Source: Cyanoderma ruficeps | Lineage: Eukaryota > Chordata > Aves > Passeriformes > Timaliidae | DNA length: 64,000 nucleotides | Assembly: GCA_008694505.1 (NCBI GenBank) | Contig: VZDJ01000063.1 | Coordinates: forward strand, 1,392,721-1,456,720 | Direction of reading: 5' to 3' | Part shown: positions 46,663 through 57,607 of the stretch, piece after piece | How the letters are laid out: each line of letters begins with the position of its first letter | Position numbering within the stretch: position 1 is the stretch's first letter | Position numbers and translations under genes: made by a program | The notes under the pieces: generated by a model | What the model was told of the DNA's origin: nothing | Seen by the model: the letters and a program-made list of their open reading frames with translations, nothing else | Databases searched by the model: none

Positions 46663-46812
46663 AGAAAGGTGAATGAATGCCTCCAGAAAGGTGAATTAAT
46701 GCCCCCAGGAAGGTGAATTATTGCCCCCAGGAAGGTGAATTAATGCCCCCAGGAAGGTGAATTAATGCCCCCAGAAAGGTGAATTAATGCCCCCAGGAAG
46801 GTGAATTAATGC
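46663..46812. repeat. 22-bp minisatellite, 7 copies
   Basis: Seven copies of aaggtgaattaatgccccca(gg/ga), nearly identical and in perfect 22-base register. Each carries the homeodomain-like core AATTAAT. Confidence 0.92.
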
Positions 46813-47479
46813 TCACCCCCTTGCTGGACACCCCTGGAGGGGTCAGACCTGCCCAGATCTGGGGCTGAGTGTCGAGTCAGGGCTGTGGGGCAGTTACTGC
46901 TCAAGGATGACATTAAATTCGTATCTTTCAGGAGGATCTGTTCTTTTAGACCTGCCTGAGATTAACTCGCAGGAATTACCTAATCCTTAGGTCCAGGAAT
47001 GATCAGGGCTCTGCTCCTTCGGGCTGGACAGTCTGCAGGGCTCTCAGCAGGGGCACAGAGGTGAAATGCACATCCCTGTTCCCCCGAGGGCTGCCTGCAG
47101 CTCCCTAAGGCTGGCAGGGCTCTGCTGGGACCCTGCCACTCTCCAAGGCACACAGCTGGACACTTTTATCCAGGCAGCTTTAGGAGGAAAGTGGATTTCC
47201 ACTGTCCCTGAGGCCGTGGGGCAGCAGCAGCAGCAGAGTTCAGCTGGGAAGAGACCTCCAAGAGATCCCCTCATTCCCAGGTGATGCCACACGTGCCACA
47301 CCAGGTGATGCCACACGTGCCACACGTTCATTCCCAGGTGATGCCAGGTTCTCCTGGAGGTGCGAGGATGGGAACAGGAGCAGGAACAGCACTGAGCTCC
47401 CACCCTGAGGCTTCTCCCTTTGTCTGGAGGATGAGGATGAGCAGCAGGAGCAGCCCCGCGCTCCCACCCTAGGGCTTCT

Positions 47480-48110
47480 CCTTTTGTCTCCTCTGTCCCT
47501 TTCTGCATCCCCGCCCGGGTGGGGACAGGGGGACAGCGGAGGGGCGGCCGCTGCCCGGGTGACAAAACAGAGTAACGCCGGCGCGGGACACGGCGGGACC
47601 TGGCCCTGAACTCCCGGGAAGGAGCGGGGCCGGCTCCGGTAGATGGCACACGGGGCCGGCTCTGCGAAACCCGACACTGCCAGACACTCCCCGGGCGGGC
47701 AGGGGCCGGGCAGGAACCAGGAAACGGGAGCTGGGGCCGTGCCGGGAACGCTCGGGCTCCCCGGGAGAGGCGACAGCGACAGCGACAGCGACAGCGACAT
47801 GGGCAACCTGTGCGGCTGCGGCCGGCCGTGGTGAGTGCGGGGCCGGGGCGGGCACCGGGAGCGGCTCCCGGCGGGATTTGGGGACAGTTCAGCCCTTGTG
47901 CCGGGCTTGCCAAAGCTCTGAGCGCTGCACCTGGCCGGGCAGGGACAGGTGAGCACGGGGAGAGGTGCCTGGGCCACGACGGGACGGGGACAATCGGGGT
48001 TTTTTTGTCACGTCTCAGCCAGGACGGTTTGGGAGGTGCAGCCGCCCGGCGGCTGGGAAGGAGCGGGTGGAAATCGCTGTCCTCATGTCAGCGCTGCCCG
48101 GCCAGGCACA
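47480..48110 (+). promoter_or_regulatory. CpG-island promoter of C11orf52
   Basis: CpG-dense DNA surrounds the C11orf52 start codon. Just upstream of the ATG lies a (GACAGC)n run at 47771-47797, which would be in the 5' UTR. No TATA box is evident. Confidence 0.6.
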
Positions 48111-51100
48111 CACCGCAAGGTGTCACTTTGAGGGGTCCCTGGGTCCCTTTGAGGGGTCCCTGAGTCCCTTTGAGGGGTCCCTGTGTCCCTTTGAGGAGTC
48201 CCTGAGTCCCTTTAAGGGGTCCCTGAGTTCCTTTGAGGGGTTCTGGGTCCCTTTGAGGGTCCCTGTGTCCCTTTGAGGAGTCTCTGTGTCCCCTTTGATG
48301 GTTCAGTCCCCCGCCCTCGGCCATTCCAGCCCCTCTCCCTGCCCGGGCCTGCCGGGCTTGATTTACGCCGGGGAAATCCTGGGTGCGTTTTTGGGATGCT
48401 GTGGCTCCTTCCCCGTGCGAGGGAAGGTGACACCGTGATCCCTCCTGGCTCCTGCTGTGCCCTGCCCCTCCTGCTCGCAGGGAAAGGGCATCCCCCGCTG
48501 CCAAGCTGGAACATTTTCACCTCTGGGCTGGAATATTTTCCTCTCTGCCAGGGGTAGAGCCGCGAATATCAGATGAAGCTCTGAGTTTGTTGAAAGCGGG
48601 GGAAATTCATCCCGTTTTTAATAATTCCAGGAGGGCACAGCATCACCTAGTGGAGGAAGGCTCGGGAGCTGAGGACAGCGAGGTTCTTCCAAGGCCTGAG
48701 CCTTGAGGAGTTTGGGATTTAGGAAGAGGAGTTGAAGGAGGGAGGAATAGGGAGGCTGGTCACCCACCCCAAACTCCCGTTTTTAATTTCCTCTACCCTG
48801 TGGCAGAGGGTAAATGGGGCACCCAGGGCTCGATCAGGGCGTGCCTGGGGCACAGTCTGAGGTCTTTAAAGAAAAGCTGTCACAGCAAATTTGTTCTGTC
48901 TGGGAAGTTATTGATGAAGGAATTGTGCCCCCGGGCCTGGGCAGGCCCCAGGCTCTCCCCGTTAAAGTGGCATTGAAGTGGGCACAGACAGGGAAAACTC
49001 CCCAAATCCAGGGCACAGGACTGTGTGGGGCAGGAATGAGGATTGTGTAGGGCAGGAATCAATCAGGTTGTGTGGGGCAGGAATCAGGATTTTGTGGGGC
49101 AGGAATCAGGTTGTGTAGCGCAGGAATGAGGATTTTTTGGGGCAGGAATCAGGACTGTGTGGGGCAGGAATCAGAATTTTGTGGGGCAGGAATGAGGATT
49201 TTTTTGGGCAGGAATGAGAATTGTGTGGGGCAGGAATGAGGATTTTTTGGGGCAGGAATGAGGATTGTGTGGGGCAGNTTTTTGGGGCAGGAATCAGGGT
49301 GGCCTTGTCCCGGGGAGAGGGGGGGCAGCAGTGTGGGGCAGGGCTGTGGGGGCTGCCCTGGGGAATTCTCTCGGGCCGGGAGTTCCAACACGTCTGACCC
49401 GCTGTGGAGAGCGGGGGAGAGGTTGGAGAGGTTTCCCTGCTCCCATTTCCCGGGCCACACGTGTCCCCGTTCCCGGGGAGGCGCCTGGCTGTGATTATCC
49501 CGCAGCCAGGAATAGCTGCAGCCCACACACTGCCGGCAATGCTCCCTGCACAAAGGGAATGCCAGCCCTGGTGTCTGCCAGCACGGAGGGGAGGGACCCT
49601 GCTGCTTCTGCCTCTGAAGGTGCTGCTGTGGGGGAATCCTGCAGGGCTGAGTGCTGGGAGGGAGGGAAACACCTCAAAAGGTGCTGGTTTGGGGAAATCC
49701 TGCAGGTCTGAGTGCTGGGAGGGAGGGAAATTCCTCAAAAGATGCTGGTTTGGGGGAATCCTGCAGGTCTGAGTGCTGGGATGGAGGGAAATGCCTCTGA
49801 AGGTGCTGGTTTGGGGAAATCCTGCAGGTCTGAGTGCTGGGATGGAGGGAAACGCCTCTGAAGGTGCTGGTTTGGGGGAATCCTGCAGGTCTGAGTGCTG
49901 GGAGGGAGGGAAATGCTCTGGCACCCAAAGCTGGACAAGGAGGAGCTGCTCCAGACAGGGGAGGAGGAGGCTGTGAGAGCCCCACCAAGGGGTGCTGCTG
50001 TGACTTAACCCCCCAATTCCTGGGAAGAACCCCCCAGAGTTTGCCTGTGGAGGGCTGGAGGTGCCCCTGCGGAGCCCTGGCCACCCTGCCTGGCCCAGAG
50101 CTGCCCTTAACCCCGGCCTGGTTAATCATTACTGGCCGTTCCTGAGCTCTGTGCTGCATTCCTGGGGGTTTTTTTGTTTTCCCCCTGGAGTGCCAGGGCA
50201 CAGCCTGGGAGAGCTGGCACGGGCACAGCCCTGCCCGGGGCACTGCTCTGTTCCTGCCTGGCAAATCTCACCCTGTGTGGCACACACAGCATTCCCTGGA
50301 GCACAAATGCTGAGCCTGGAGCCCCCTTGGAGCTGCTGAGCCCCCTCTGCTCTGTCTGTGTGCAGGAAAGGCCACACTGGGGCTGTCACCTGCTCCCCAG
50401 CCCCCTGAGTGTGACATTTCCTCTGTGCATCTGTCCTCCTCTGCCAGGCCCAGCCTGCAGGAGCTCGGCTCCAGGCCCTGTTGTTCCAGCTGGGATGGAT
50501 TTGGCTCCTGTCCTCTCCTGGAACAGATCTTGTCTCTGTCTGGTCACACAGCTCCAGCTGAGGGCAGGGTTTGGCTTGGCTGGCAGCGAGGGCAAAGCTT
50601 GTTTGGGTTGGTTCCGCTCTGAGTGGCAAAGTGAGAAGGGGAAAAGTGTCTGAAACCTTCAGCCAGGCAGCTGCTCCCTGGGCAGGGGGGCAAGGCACGG
50701 GGAGTGGGGCTGCCAGAGCAGCTGACCCCAAAAAAGGGGTTTGTGCCAGCTGGGACTGTGCACCCTGTGCCTCGGAGCTGAGCTGGGGAAATGGAGCTGC
50801 AAAGCTCCAGTGAGAGGAGTTTGAGTTCTCTGACACTTTTTTACACCACAGTGACACAGACTCCGACTTCAGAAGGCTGAAAATGACTCCTCGATTTTTG
50901 GGATGTGTCTCCCTGTTATACTATTTCACACAGACCAATCTGATTGGTGACACAAAGGCAAAACCTCTTCACTCACATTGGTCAGAGCAGAGGGACAGCA
51001 AGAAGAAATCCCTCCTAGGGAAAGGAATGAAAAGCAAAGTTACAGCTACAAAAACGCTTCTCCTTTTTTACAGAAAATTCCCTGGGAAAAGAATTTCAGA

Positions 51101-53194
51101 AAACCAAAACACCTCAGGGCTGCAGTTTTCCTTGCCTGGGATGCTGCTGGGACAGGAGGGCGGGCAGGGAGAGCTGGGGGTGGCTGTGGGGCGAGCTCTG
51201 GGTGTGCCCCAGAAGGAGGAAACTCATCCCCACACCTTCCCTTTGGACATTTCCCCTGCAGGAGTCACTGGGGCTCGGGTGTGGCTCTTTGCTGGCTCTC
51301 CCCGGGCCTGTCCCATCCCGTGGTACCCCAGGGGTGCTTTGGGATGATGTTTTGGGGGGCAGAGGTTTGGGGTTTTCTCTCTGATGCGTCTCTCTGATTT
51401 CAGGAAGTGCCCTTCGCCTTTCCAAAGGAAGAAGGAGAAGCAAGGTAAGGGTGTGTGGCAATGCTTCGGAGGTGGAGTGACAGAGGGAGGTGACATCAGT
51501 GCCTCAGTCCCCCACCCTCCTTTTGTGCTTCACCTTCCTCAGGAGGAGTTTGAGGCACCATTTCTTTAAATTTTAAAGCAAGGAGGGGACTGTGCCACGG
51601 GGTTTGACACAGGGAGGGAAGGGACCTCAGCAGATCCTTTAAAATGACCCAAATCCCACCTCAGAACACACCCAGGTGCTCTCCAGCTGAGCAGGAGCTG
51701 CATCCCCCTCCTGCAGGAACTGCATCCCCCTCCTGCAGGAGCTGCAGCCTCGGCGTGACAGCCCTGCCCAGAATCGAGTGCACTCCTCAAGCCGTGTCCC
51801 GTGGCCTTTGGGCCATGCTGGGCAAAACATGTTTTCCGGGCAGCAGAGGGAATAACAAAGTTAAAAGTGGCTCTGACTCCTGCGAGGGGCTGACAAGGAG
51901 CTCTCTGTGCTGTGTCTCTGGGTCCTGCCAAGAGCTCTGTGGTCCACGGCGTGCTGGCGTCCTGGGAAACCTTATTTTTCCCCAAAGAAACAAGCCCAGG
52001 CTTTCTTCTTGCAGGCATCAGGGCTGAGGGAGCCAGATGAGGTGGAAATCTGGTTTGTGCCCAGCGGGGAGAGCCCATGGGCCAACACAGCGTTGCTGCA
52101 TCCCGGGTTTTTATTTTCCCAAAATAAACTGGTTGAAGCTGACCTCCCGGTGTTTCTTTTGCAGGAGCTAATGTGAGGCATGAGACTCAGCAGCAGCCTG
52201 GCAGGAAGGTAAATAACTTGCCAGCGGGATTTTTCCTAAGCGTGTGTTGAGGAGACAGAGCTGCCCTGAGCTCTGTGGGCTGGGGGGACACAGGGCAGGA
52301 TTGAGAGCCATGAATCCTCTCATGCTGCGCAGCCTCTAAAGTGTCCGTGGCTTTTTTTTTTTCCCCCACACTTCTTTTTGCCCCTGAAGTGCAGTGGGAG
52401 AATCACAGAGTCACAGAATCCCAGAATCACAGAATCAATCACAGAGTCACAGAATCAACCACAGAATCACAGAGTCACAGAATCCCAGAATCACAGAATC
52501 AATCACAGAATCTCAGAATCACCAGGTTGGAAGAGACCTCCAAGAGCGAGTCCAACCCAGCCCTGACACCTCAACTAACCCCTGGCACCAAGTGCCACAT
52601 CCAGCCTTTCCCTAAACACATCCAGGGGTGGTGACTCCACCATTCCATTACTTTCTCACCCTTTCTGTAACAAACTTTTCCCTGATATCCAGCCCATATT
52701 TCCCTTGGCGCAGCCTGAGGCTGTGTCCTCCTGTTCTGTCAGTGCTGCCTGGAGAAAGAGACCAACCCCACCTGAGCACAACTTTACAACCACCTTTGAG
52801 GGACATGTAGAGAGTGCTCAGGTCACCCCTGAGTCTCCTTTTCTCCGGGCTGAACACCCCCAGCCCCCTGAATCCTGCGGTGCCGGCGGCTGGATGCTGC
52901 TGGGGGCAGCACAGGGAGCCGACTTCCCACAGCTTTTTATTTTCCCCCTCCCCAAAGGTCCCCACGTACGAAGACGTCCCAGATGTCCCCGTGTACGCCA
53001 CGGTGAGGCAGCCCAAGGCCGTGCAGCAGGATGAGAACATCCACTACGCCGACATCCAGGTGTTCTCCAAGGCGCCGGAGCGCTCGGCCGCCGAGGTGAA
53101 GAGCCTGCAGCTGCAGAACGCCACCGAGTATGCCACCCTCAACTTCCCCCGGGCCAGGCTGAAGTACGACAGCAAAAATGGGACCTTGGTCTAA
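47799..53194 (+). CDS. C11orf52: C11orf52 homologue, complete, 4 exons
   Basis: Exons are 47799-47830, 51404-51444, 52165-52208 and 52958-53194. All sites are GT-AG and the phases join in frame, giving 354 bp, or 117 aa plus TAA (human 123). The protein opens MGNLCGC: Gly2 fits N-myristoylation and Cys5/Cys7 fit palmitoylation. A basic stretch follows (FQRKKEKQ). The last exon carries VYATV (Tyr52), IHYADIQV (Tyr69) and TEYATLNF (Tyr97). The latter two match the ITIM/ITSM-type pattern (I/V/L/T)xYxx(I/L), and human keeps both. The protein ends NGTLV, a class I PDZ ligand, also as in human. Function is not established. The motifs suggest a lipid-anchored, tyrosine-phosphorylated membrane adaptor (inference). 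Human readthrough HSPB2-C11orf52 transcripts reflect the same neighbour order. Intron 1 is rich in minisatellites. Confidence 0.92.
48120..48292. repeat. 20-bp minisatellite in C11orf52 intron 1
   Basis: About nine copies of gggtccctgagtccctttga with small changes. Confidence 0.9.
49020..49300. repeat. About 20-bp minisatellite with an embedded N
   Basis: About thirteen copies of tggggcaggaatcaggattt and variants. A single N at 49278 interrupts the array, so its true length may be longer than shown. Confidence 0.88.
49613..49918. repeat. 61-bp tandem repeat, 5 copies
   Basis: The block ggtgctggtttgggg(a/g)aatc returns every 61 bases from about 49618. Each copy also carries ctgcaggtctgagtgctggg and a purine-rich tail. 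Confidence 0.92.
50839..51118 (+). repeat. Dispersed repeat, copy 2
   Basis: The partner of 34841-35116 in opposite orientation, about 90 percent identical. It lies in C11orf52 intron 1, about 290 bases before exon 2. The shared stretch includes gggatgtgtctccctgttat and cattggtcagagcagaggga. Confidence 0.75.
52400..52855 (-). mobile_element. CR1 LINE 3' end with expanded terminal repeats, C11orf52 intron 3
   Basis: Read on the minus strand it contains cctggagaaaaggagactca, then ccaagggaaatatgggctgg, then gttggactcgctcttggagg, ending in the CR1-type (gattctgtga)n microsatellite. That terminal repeat is unusually long here (about 52400-52520, mixed agaatcacag/agaatcaatcac units). CR1 normally keeps only two to four copies. 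Confidence 0.9.
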
Positions 53195-54519
53195 AAGGCT
53201 GGCCTGGCTTTGTCCTCCTCCTTCGGCAGGAAAGGAGTTCCCAGCTGTAGGGAAACCTCATGGATGTGTCTGAGAGTTCGCAGAGGCTGCGGCTCCCACC
53301 TCAGACATTCTCGCTGAGGGATTTCTCCGTCTGATTCTGCTGGCAAAAAACGCCTCCTCCCCTGCAAGGAGCTGCCCCTGGAGCTGGCAGCCCGTGTCCT
53401 GCCAGCCCTGGGAGGTGGCAGAGGTGCTGCTGGGCTGGTGAAGGCTCCGGGCCACAGGGAGGAAATCCTGCAATCCAATCCCTGCTGTGGCACAGCCCCG
53501 GCTGAGTGCCGGCTTTGGGAATTCAGGGATTCGGGAATTCAGGGATTCAGGAATTCAAGGAATTCAGGAATTCAGCAAGCCAGGACTAAAGGGAGGTTTT
53601 GGCGCAGGGTTTTGTGCCGGGGTTAAAGCTCTGAGTGTGCAGAGTGACCCGTGGGCGGTGCTGAGGGGAGAGGAGACCTTCGGCAGGATCTGTCTCCTTC
53701 CAGCAGCTGCCAGGCCCCGTGTGCATCCTCTTCCCCCCAAAATCAGTGTTCTACAGCCAGGCAGAGCACCTGGCAGCCAGAAATGCAGGATTTGGAGGGG
53801 TACAGAGCAATTTCTGTCACTGACGGGCTGCCCAGAGGTGCATCCTCATTCCTCTGTGCAAACAAGTGAGGAGCGAGCTCCTGGCTCTGACTGGAAGTGA
53901 AGCAAAGGAAATTTGGCAATTTAGCTGCAAATCACTGCCTGTGTTTAGGGCAGTTCTCAGAGTCCAGCAGCTGCCTGGGATACTGGGAATGAATCCTGGG
54001 CAGCTTCAGAGAGGACTTTGGACTTTGCCTCCACTTTCCCCTCGTTACGTGCTGTCAGGCCTGGTTGTAAACCCCGGTGACACAGAGCACGCACACGTGG
54101 GGTTATTGTCAGCTCCAGTTATTCCCTGATTCTGCATCTCAAATACTGTCAGGAATTCAGTGTAGCAATGGCCCAAAAGGTTTCTGCTGTTGGGCAGCCC
54201 TGGCAGGGCACCAGGGCTCCCCAGGCCCCGTCTGCAGGCACCAAACCAAGCCCTGGCACCTTCTGCCCCTCAGTCCCGGCCCGCAGAGCCCGTGGTGGGG
54301 TGTTCAAAACGGTGCCTTTTATAAACACACAGAACTCTGCGTTTTATAACTCAGCTGGGTGTGGAAAGCACCGAGGAGTTCCAGCTCGTGGTGGAAAATG
54401 AAGCTGCTCCGGGCTGTGCCGAGGTGGAAATGTTTGAGGAACAATCTTCCAGGATTTCCACGTGTTTTCCTGAGTCCTCCAGCCCCTGGAGTGGTTTTTT
54501 AATTTCCCTTCACTGAGGA

Positions 54520-54990
54520 GCTCGGGCTCCCACTCCGCCCTCGGGGCTGTTCCTGGAGGTGCAGCTCGTCCAGGAGACAATTCCGCTCTCCCGTTCCGGT
54601 GATTTTTTTTTCCCCCCCAGGTTTTCCATGGGGAATTGTGGAAGCCGCGTGTTCTGCAATAGGGATTTTCCTGAAGGACTCGCGTTTGCACTGAATATTA
54701 AAACCTCCCGTACTCCCCGCGGCTGCCACGCGTGCCGAGCGAGTGTCGGTGTGTCATTAAAGATGCAATATTTAGTTTTAAGCGATAAATCCGCGCTCTG
54801 GGCTGGGCGGACACGCAGGGTCCCGCTCCCGGGGCTGGGCAAAGGGTTCCCCGAGATGGCTCCGATCCCGATCCCGATCCCGGCCCCCCGATCCCGGGGC
54901 GGGGCCAGCGCCATCCCGCCCCATCCCGCCCCCGTTCCCACGGCAACCAGAGACGCGCACCGGGAGCAGGTAGGGCCGGAGGGAGGTGCG
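54520..54990 (+). promoter_or_regulatory. CpG island with half X-box, unassigned
   Basis: CpG-rich block with GATCCC repeats (about 54865-54890) and GTTCCCACGGCAAC at about 54936-54949. Its right half (GGCAAC) matches an RFX X-box while the left half is imperfect. Shortly after comes a good splice donor, GAGCAG|GTAGGG, at 54969/54970. It could be a non-coding first exon of DIXDC1 or the promoter of an unknown gene. Confidence 0.4.
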
Positions 54991-55004
54991 GGTCCCGGTA
55001 CTCA

Positions 55005-55200
55005 TCCCGTCCTATCCCACCGCATCCCATCCCACCCATCCTGTCCATTCTCATCCCATCCCACTCAACCCCTTCACATCCCATCCCACCCATCCCATCC
55101 CACTGCATCCCATCCCACCCAACCCCATCCCATCCCACCATCCTGTCCATTCTCATCCCATCCCATTCCATCCATTCCCATCCCATCCCATTTCCCGAGG
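55005..55200. repeat. (ATCCC/CATCCCACC)n simple repeat
   Basis: About 195 bases of pentamer-based repeat (catcccatcccacc), almost without G on the plus strand. Confidence 0.92.
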
Positions 55201-56118
55201 CTCAGCTCCTTGATGGATTTGCTCTTCCCCTCAGGTTTGGGGCTGCCGGGACCTTCCCCTGGCCCTGAGGTGACCTTCTCATGGGGACCCTGATGGACAC
55301 GGTGCCCCGTCACCTCCCACCGCCTCCTGCACCCTCTGTGAGTGCCCGGCCGCCTTTCCCGTGTCCCTTCTGTCCCTTTTGGGTGCCCCGCGGGGACTTT
55401 GGGGTGGGTGACACCGGTGGCTTTAGGCAGCTCTTGGGGTTATCACTGCCCTCGCAGCCCCACAAACCCCGCGGGGGAATTCCTGCACCAGCCTCTTGTG
55501 GTTTTTACCCCTCCAACCCCGATTTTGGTGATCAGGGACAAGGGTTGGGCTCGTGCTGGAAGTGGCCAGGAGATGGCAATGCCACCAACAGAACTGTCAC
55601 CATCCCGGGCTGGGCAGGGAGGTCACCGACCCCGGGAGCTGGGCTGGGGACAGCCTTGGGGTATCCTTGTCCCCCATGAGGATCCCTGTGGAAGATTCAG
55701 GGGCAGTTCTGGGGCATCACTCCTGTTGGTGATGAGGCTTTTGGCAGCAGTAGCGTCGAAAGGCACCTTTGGGGTAAAACCGACGGGAAAACACAACTCC
55801 TGCCGCGAGCAGCTGGGAATGTCACACCGGAACGCCAAGGGAGAGGCAGAATTGAATTTTTAAATGTTGTTTTCGGCCCGCACACCCACCCCAGCCCCGT
55901 CTGTGTCCCCAAAACCGACAGGAGAATGGCTCAGCCGGGTTTCTGTTCCCTGGCATTCAGGCAGAGATAAGAAACCTCCTGCAGGAGCACATCTTTGATG
56001 AGGAAACCCCCGGGCAGGACTGTCCCTGAGCCTGGCAGGGAAAAGGAGAACGTTTGGAACATTTGGAACATTTTGCCTTTGCTGGGGACACGAGAGGGCT
56101 CTGTAAGAGGGAAATGGG

Positions 56119-56725
56119 ATAAAAGGGAACCCCTGGATCCCAGATTTCAGTCCCAGCTCTTCTTATCTGACCCGAAAATCTCAGCATCCTTCCCTGTTCT
56201 ATTACAAATCCTCTCAAGTGAAAAAATCGGGTGGTAAATGTATAATGGAATAAATATAAATATATGTGATAAATTATTAGTCAAGGATGAAAGGGAACCC
56301 CTGGATCCCAGATTTTAGTCCCAGCTCTTCCTGACTCACCCAAAAATCTCGACATCCTTTCCTGTTCTATTACAAATCCTCTCAAATGTAAAAATCGGGT
56401 GGTAAATATACATAATGGAATGAATATAAATATAAATATAAATATAAATATGGAATATAAATAACTCTTATCTTACATTAAATTTAAAAAGTAGAAAAAA
56501 ATAAATACTTCAGCTTCAAAGAAAATCTCAAAGTAAGACTGCTGGCACNAAGGATGAAAGGGAACCCCTGGATCCCAGATTTCGGTCCCAGCTCTTCCTG
56601 ACTCACCCAAAAATCTCAGCATCCTTCCCTGTCCTATTACAAATCCTCTCAAATGTAAAAAATTGGGTGGTAAATATATAAAAAGCAATAAATATAAACA
56701 CATGTGATAAATTATTAGTCAAGGA
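56119..56725. repeat. Tandem repeat, 3 copies, with assembly N
   Basis: The block aaagggaacccctggatccc starts copies at about 56122, 56290 and 56557. Each continues through tcttcctgactcacccaaaa and ttacaaatcctctcaa to an AT-rich end. The middle copy is longer because of an AT-rich expansion (ataaatataaatata). The N at 56549 abuts the third copy, which suggests a collapsed or patched join. Confidence 0.88.
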
Positions 56726-57547
56726 GAGCATTTCAAAGTCCACAGTGGAAGCTCAGAGTGCGTTTTGTTGGGTTTTCCCCTCAAAATCAGGTCACGTTTT
56801 TGTCTCACGGGGGAACCGCTTGGATTTCCCACAAAATTTTACTGGAGTCGCACCAGCATGAGCTACTCAATTGCATTAAAAAAAAAAAAATGGGGTTAAA
56901 TATTTATTTAGTGGCATTTTGAAGCTCAAAAGTCAAGGGGATCAGGGCTCCAACCCCCCAGCAGCTCCAGCTTAGCAGGCTTTGTGCAAAGCCTCGCCGT
57001 AATCTGTTGTTTTAATAACAGACGCGGCATTAGAATCCATGAAAACACAGAAATCTCCACTCCCACGGAATTAGGGAAAAAAAAACACGAGGGAGAGCAA
57101 ACACGAATAATTTAAAACCTCCTCCTTTTGGGCTGCTGACAGAGGGAAGGGACCTGTTGCTCCTCTTTTCTGTGTTTCAGCTGTGACGGGCTAAAATAGC
57201 GAAATGATATCGTTGATTTTTCCTCGGGACGCTTCGACACTTAGGCAGGGGGGGGAAAAAAGAAGTTTATTTTTAAATAAAGGCTTAGAAACACCTGGTG
57301 AGATATTTTGGAGCCTGAGGGCGCCGGGGTGGGTGCTGGCAGTGGAGGGGCTTTCACCCACCCCGGGTTCATTTTCCCTTTTTTATTGTCCCCCCCCCGG
57401 GCACTCCCTGTAAGGTGACACCGGCTTCGGGAGCAGCCGGGGGATATTCGATATTTATTTCTGTGCTGGGGGCAATTATTGATGGAGACAACGAGCTGGG
57501 GGCTGTGGTTCANCACCCCCTGAACCCCCCGCCCGCCTCTCAGGACC

Positions 57548-57607
57548 ATGCTCGCCTGCCTGGCCAGGGGAAATTTGCTGGATATCCTTCAGGAGGGTTT
57601 CACCGAG
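57548..57607 (+). CDS. DIXDC1: DIXDC1 first coding exon (partial gene)
   Basis: Twenty codons from ATG (57548) to GAG|GTAAAA encode MLACLARGNLLDILQEGFTE. This matches the human long-isoform start MLACLTRGNLLDVLQEGFNE at all but three positions. The human second exon (QQLQAYVAW...), which begins the calponin-homology domain, is not in this window, so the gene continues to the right. DIXDC1 (Ccd1) binds actin and Dishevelled/Axin through CH, coiled-coil and DIX domains and supports Wnt signalling and neuronal development. The DNA before the ATG (cccgcctctcag|gaccATG) resembles a 3' splice site, so an upstream non-coding exon is possible. An N at 57513 lies close by. Confidence 0.88.

Larger units (their letters stand above)
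43057..47798. other. HSPB2-C11orf52 intergenic region
   Basis: The region contains the HSPB2 3' UTR, a solo LTR (43647-44207), several GC-rich minisatellites and the C11orf52 promoter. The remaining DNA (about 44210-45250 and 46820-47480) shows nothing I can call. Long open frames here, such as 45225-46187 and 43742-44476, come from the minisatellites and the LTR. Confidence 0.7.
53195..57547. other. C11orf52-DIXDC1 interval
   Basis: The interval starts with the C11orf52 3' UTR; no canonical AATAAA is seen nearby, and an ATTAAA lies at about 54697. It holds a (ggaattcag)n patch (53515-53575), a CpG island (54520-54990), an ATCCC repeat (55005-55200), exon-like segments of unknown status (55281-56028), a tandem repeat (56119-56725) and AT-rich DNA up to DIXDC1. 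No recognised gene is present. Confidence 0.6.

Noticed and set aside
54559..55293. 244-aa plus-strand frame containing MGNCGSRVFC
   Set aside because: The myristoylation-like start looked like a second C11orf52-type exon. However, the frame runs through GATCCC and ATCCC repeats and has no homology or donor at a suitable place.
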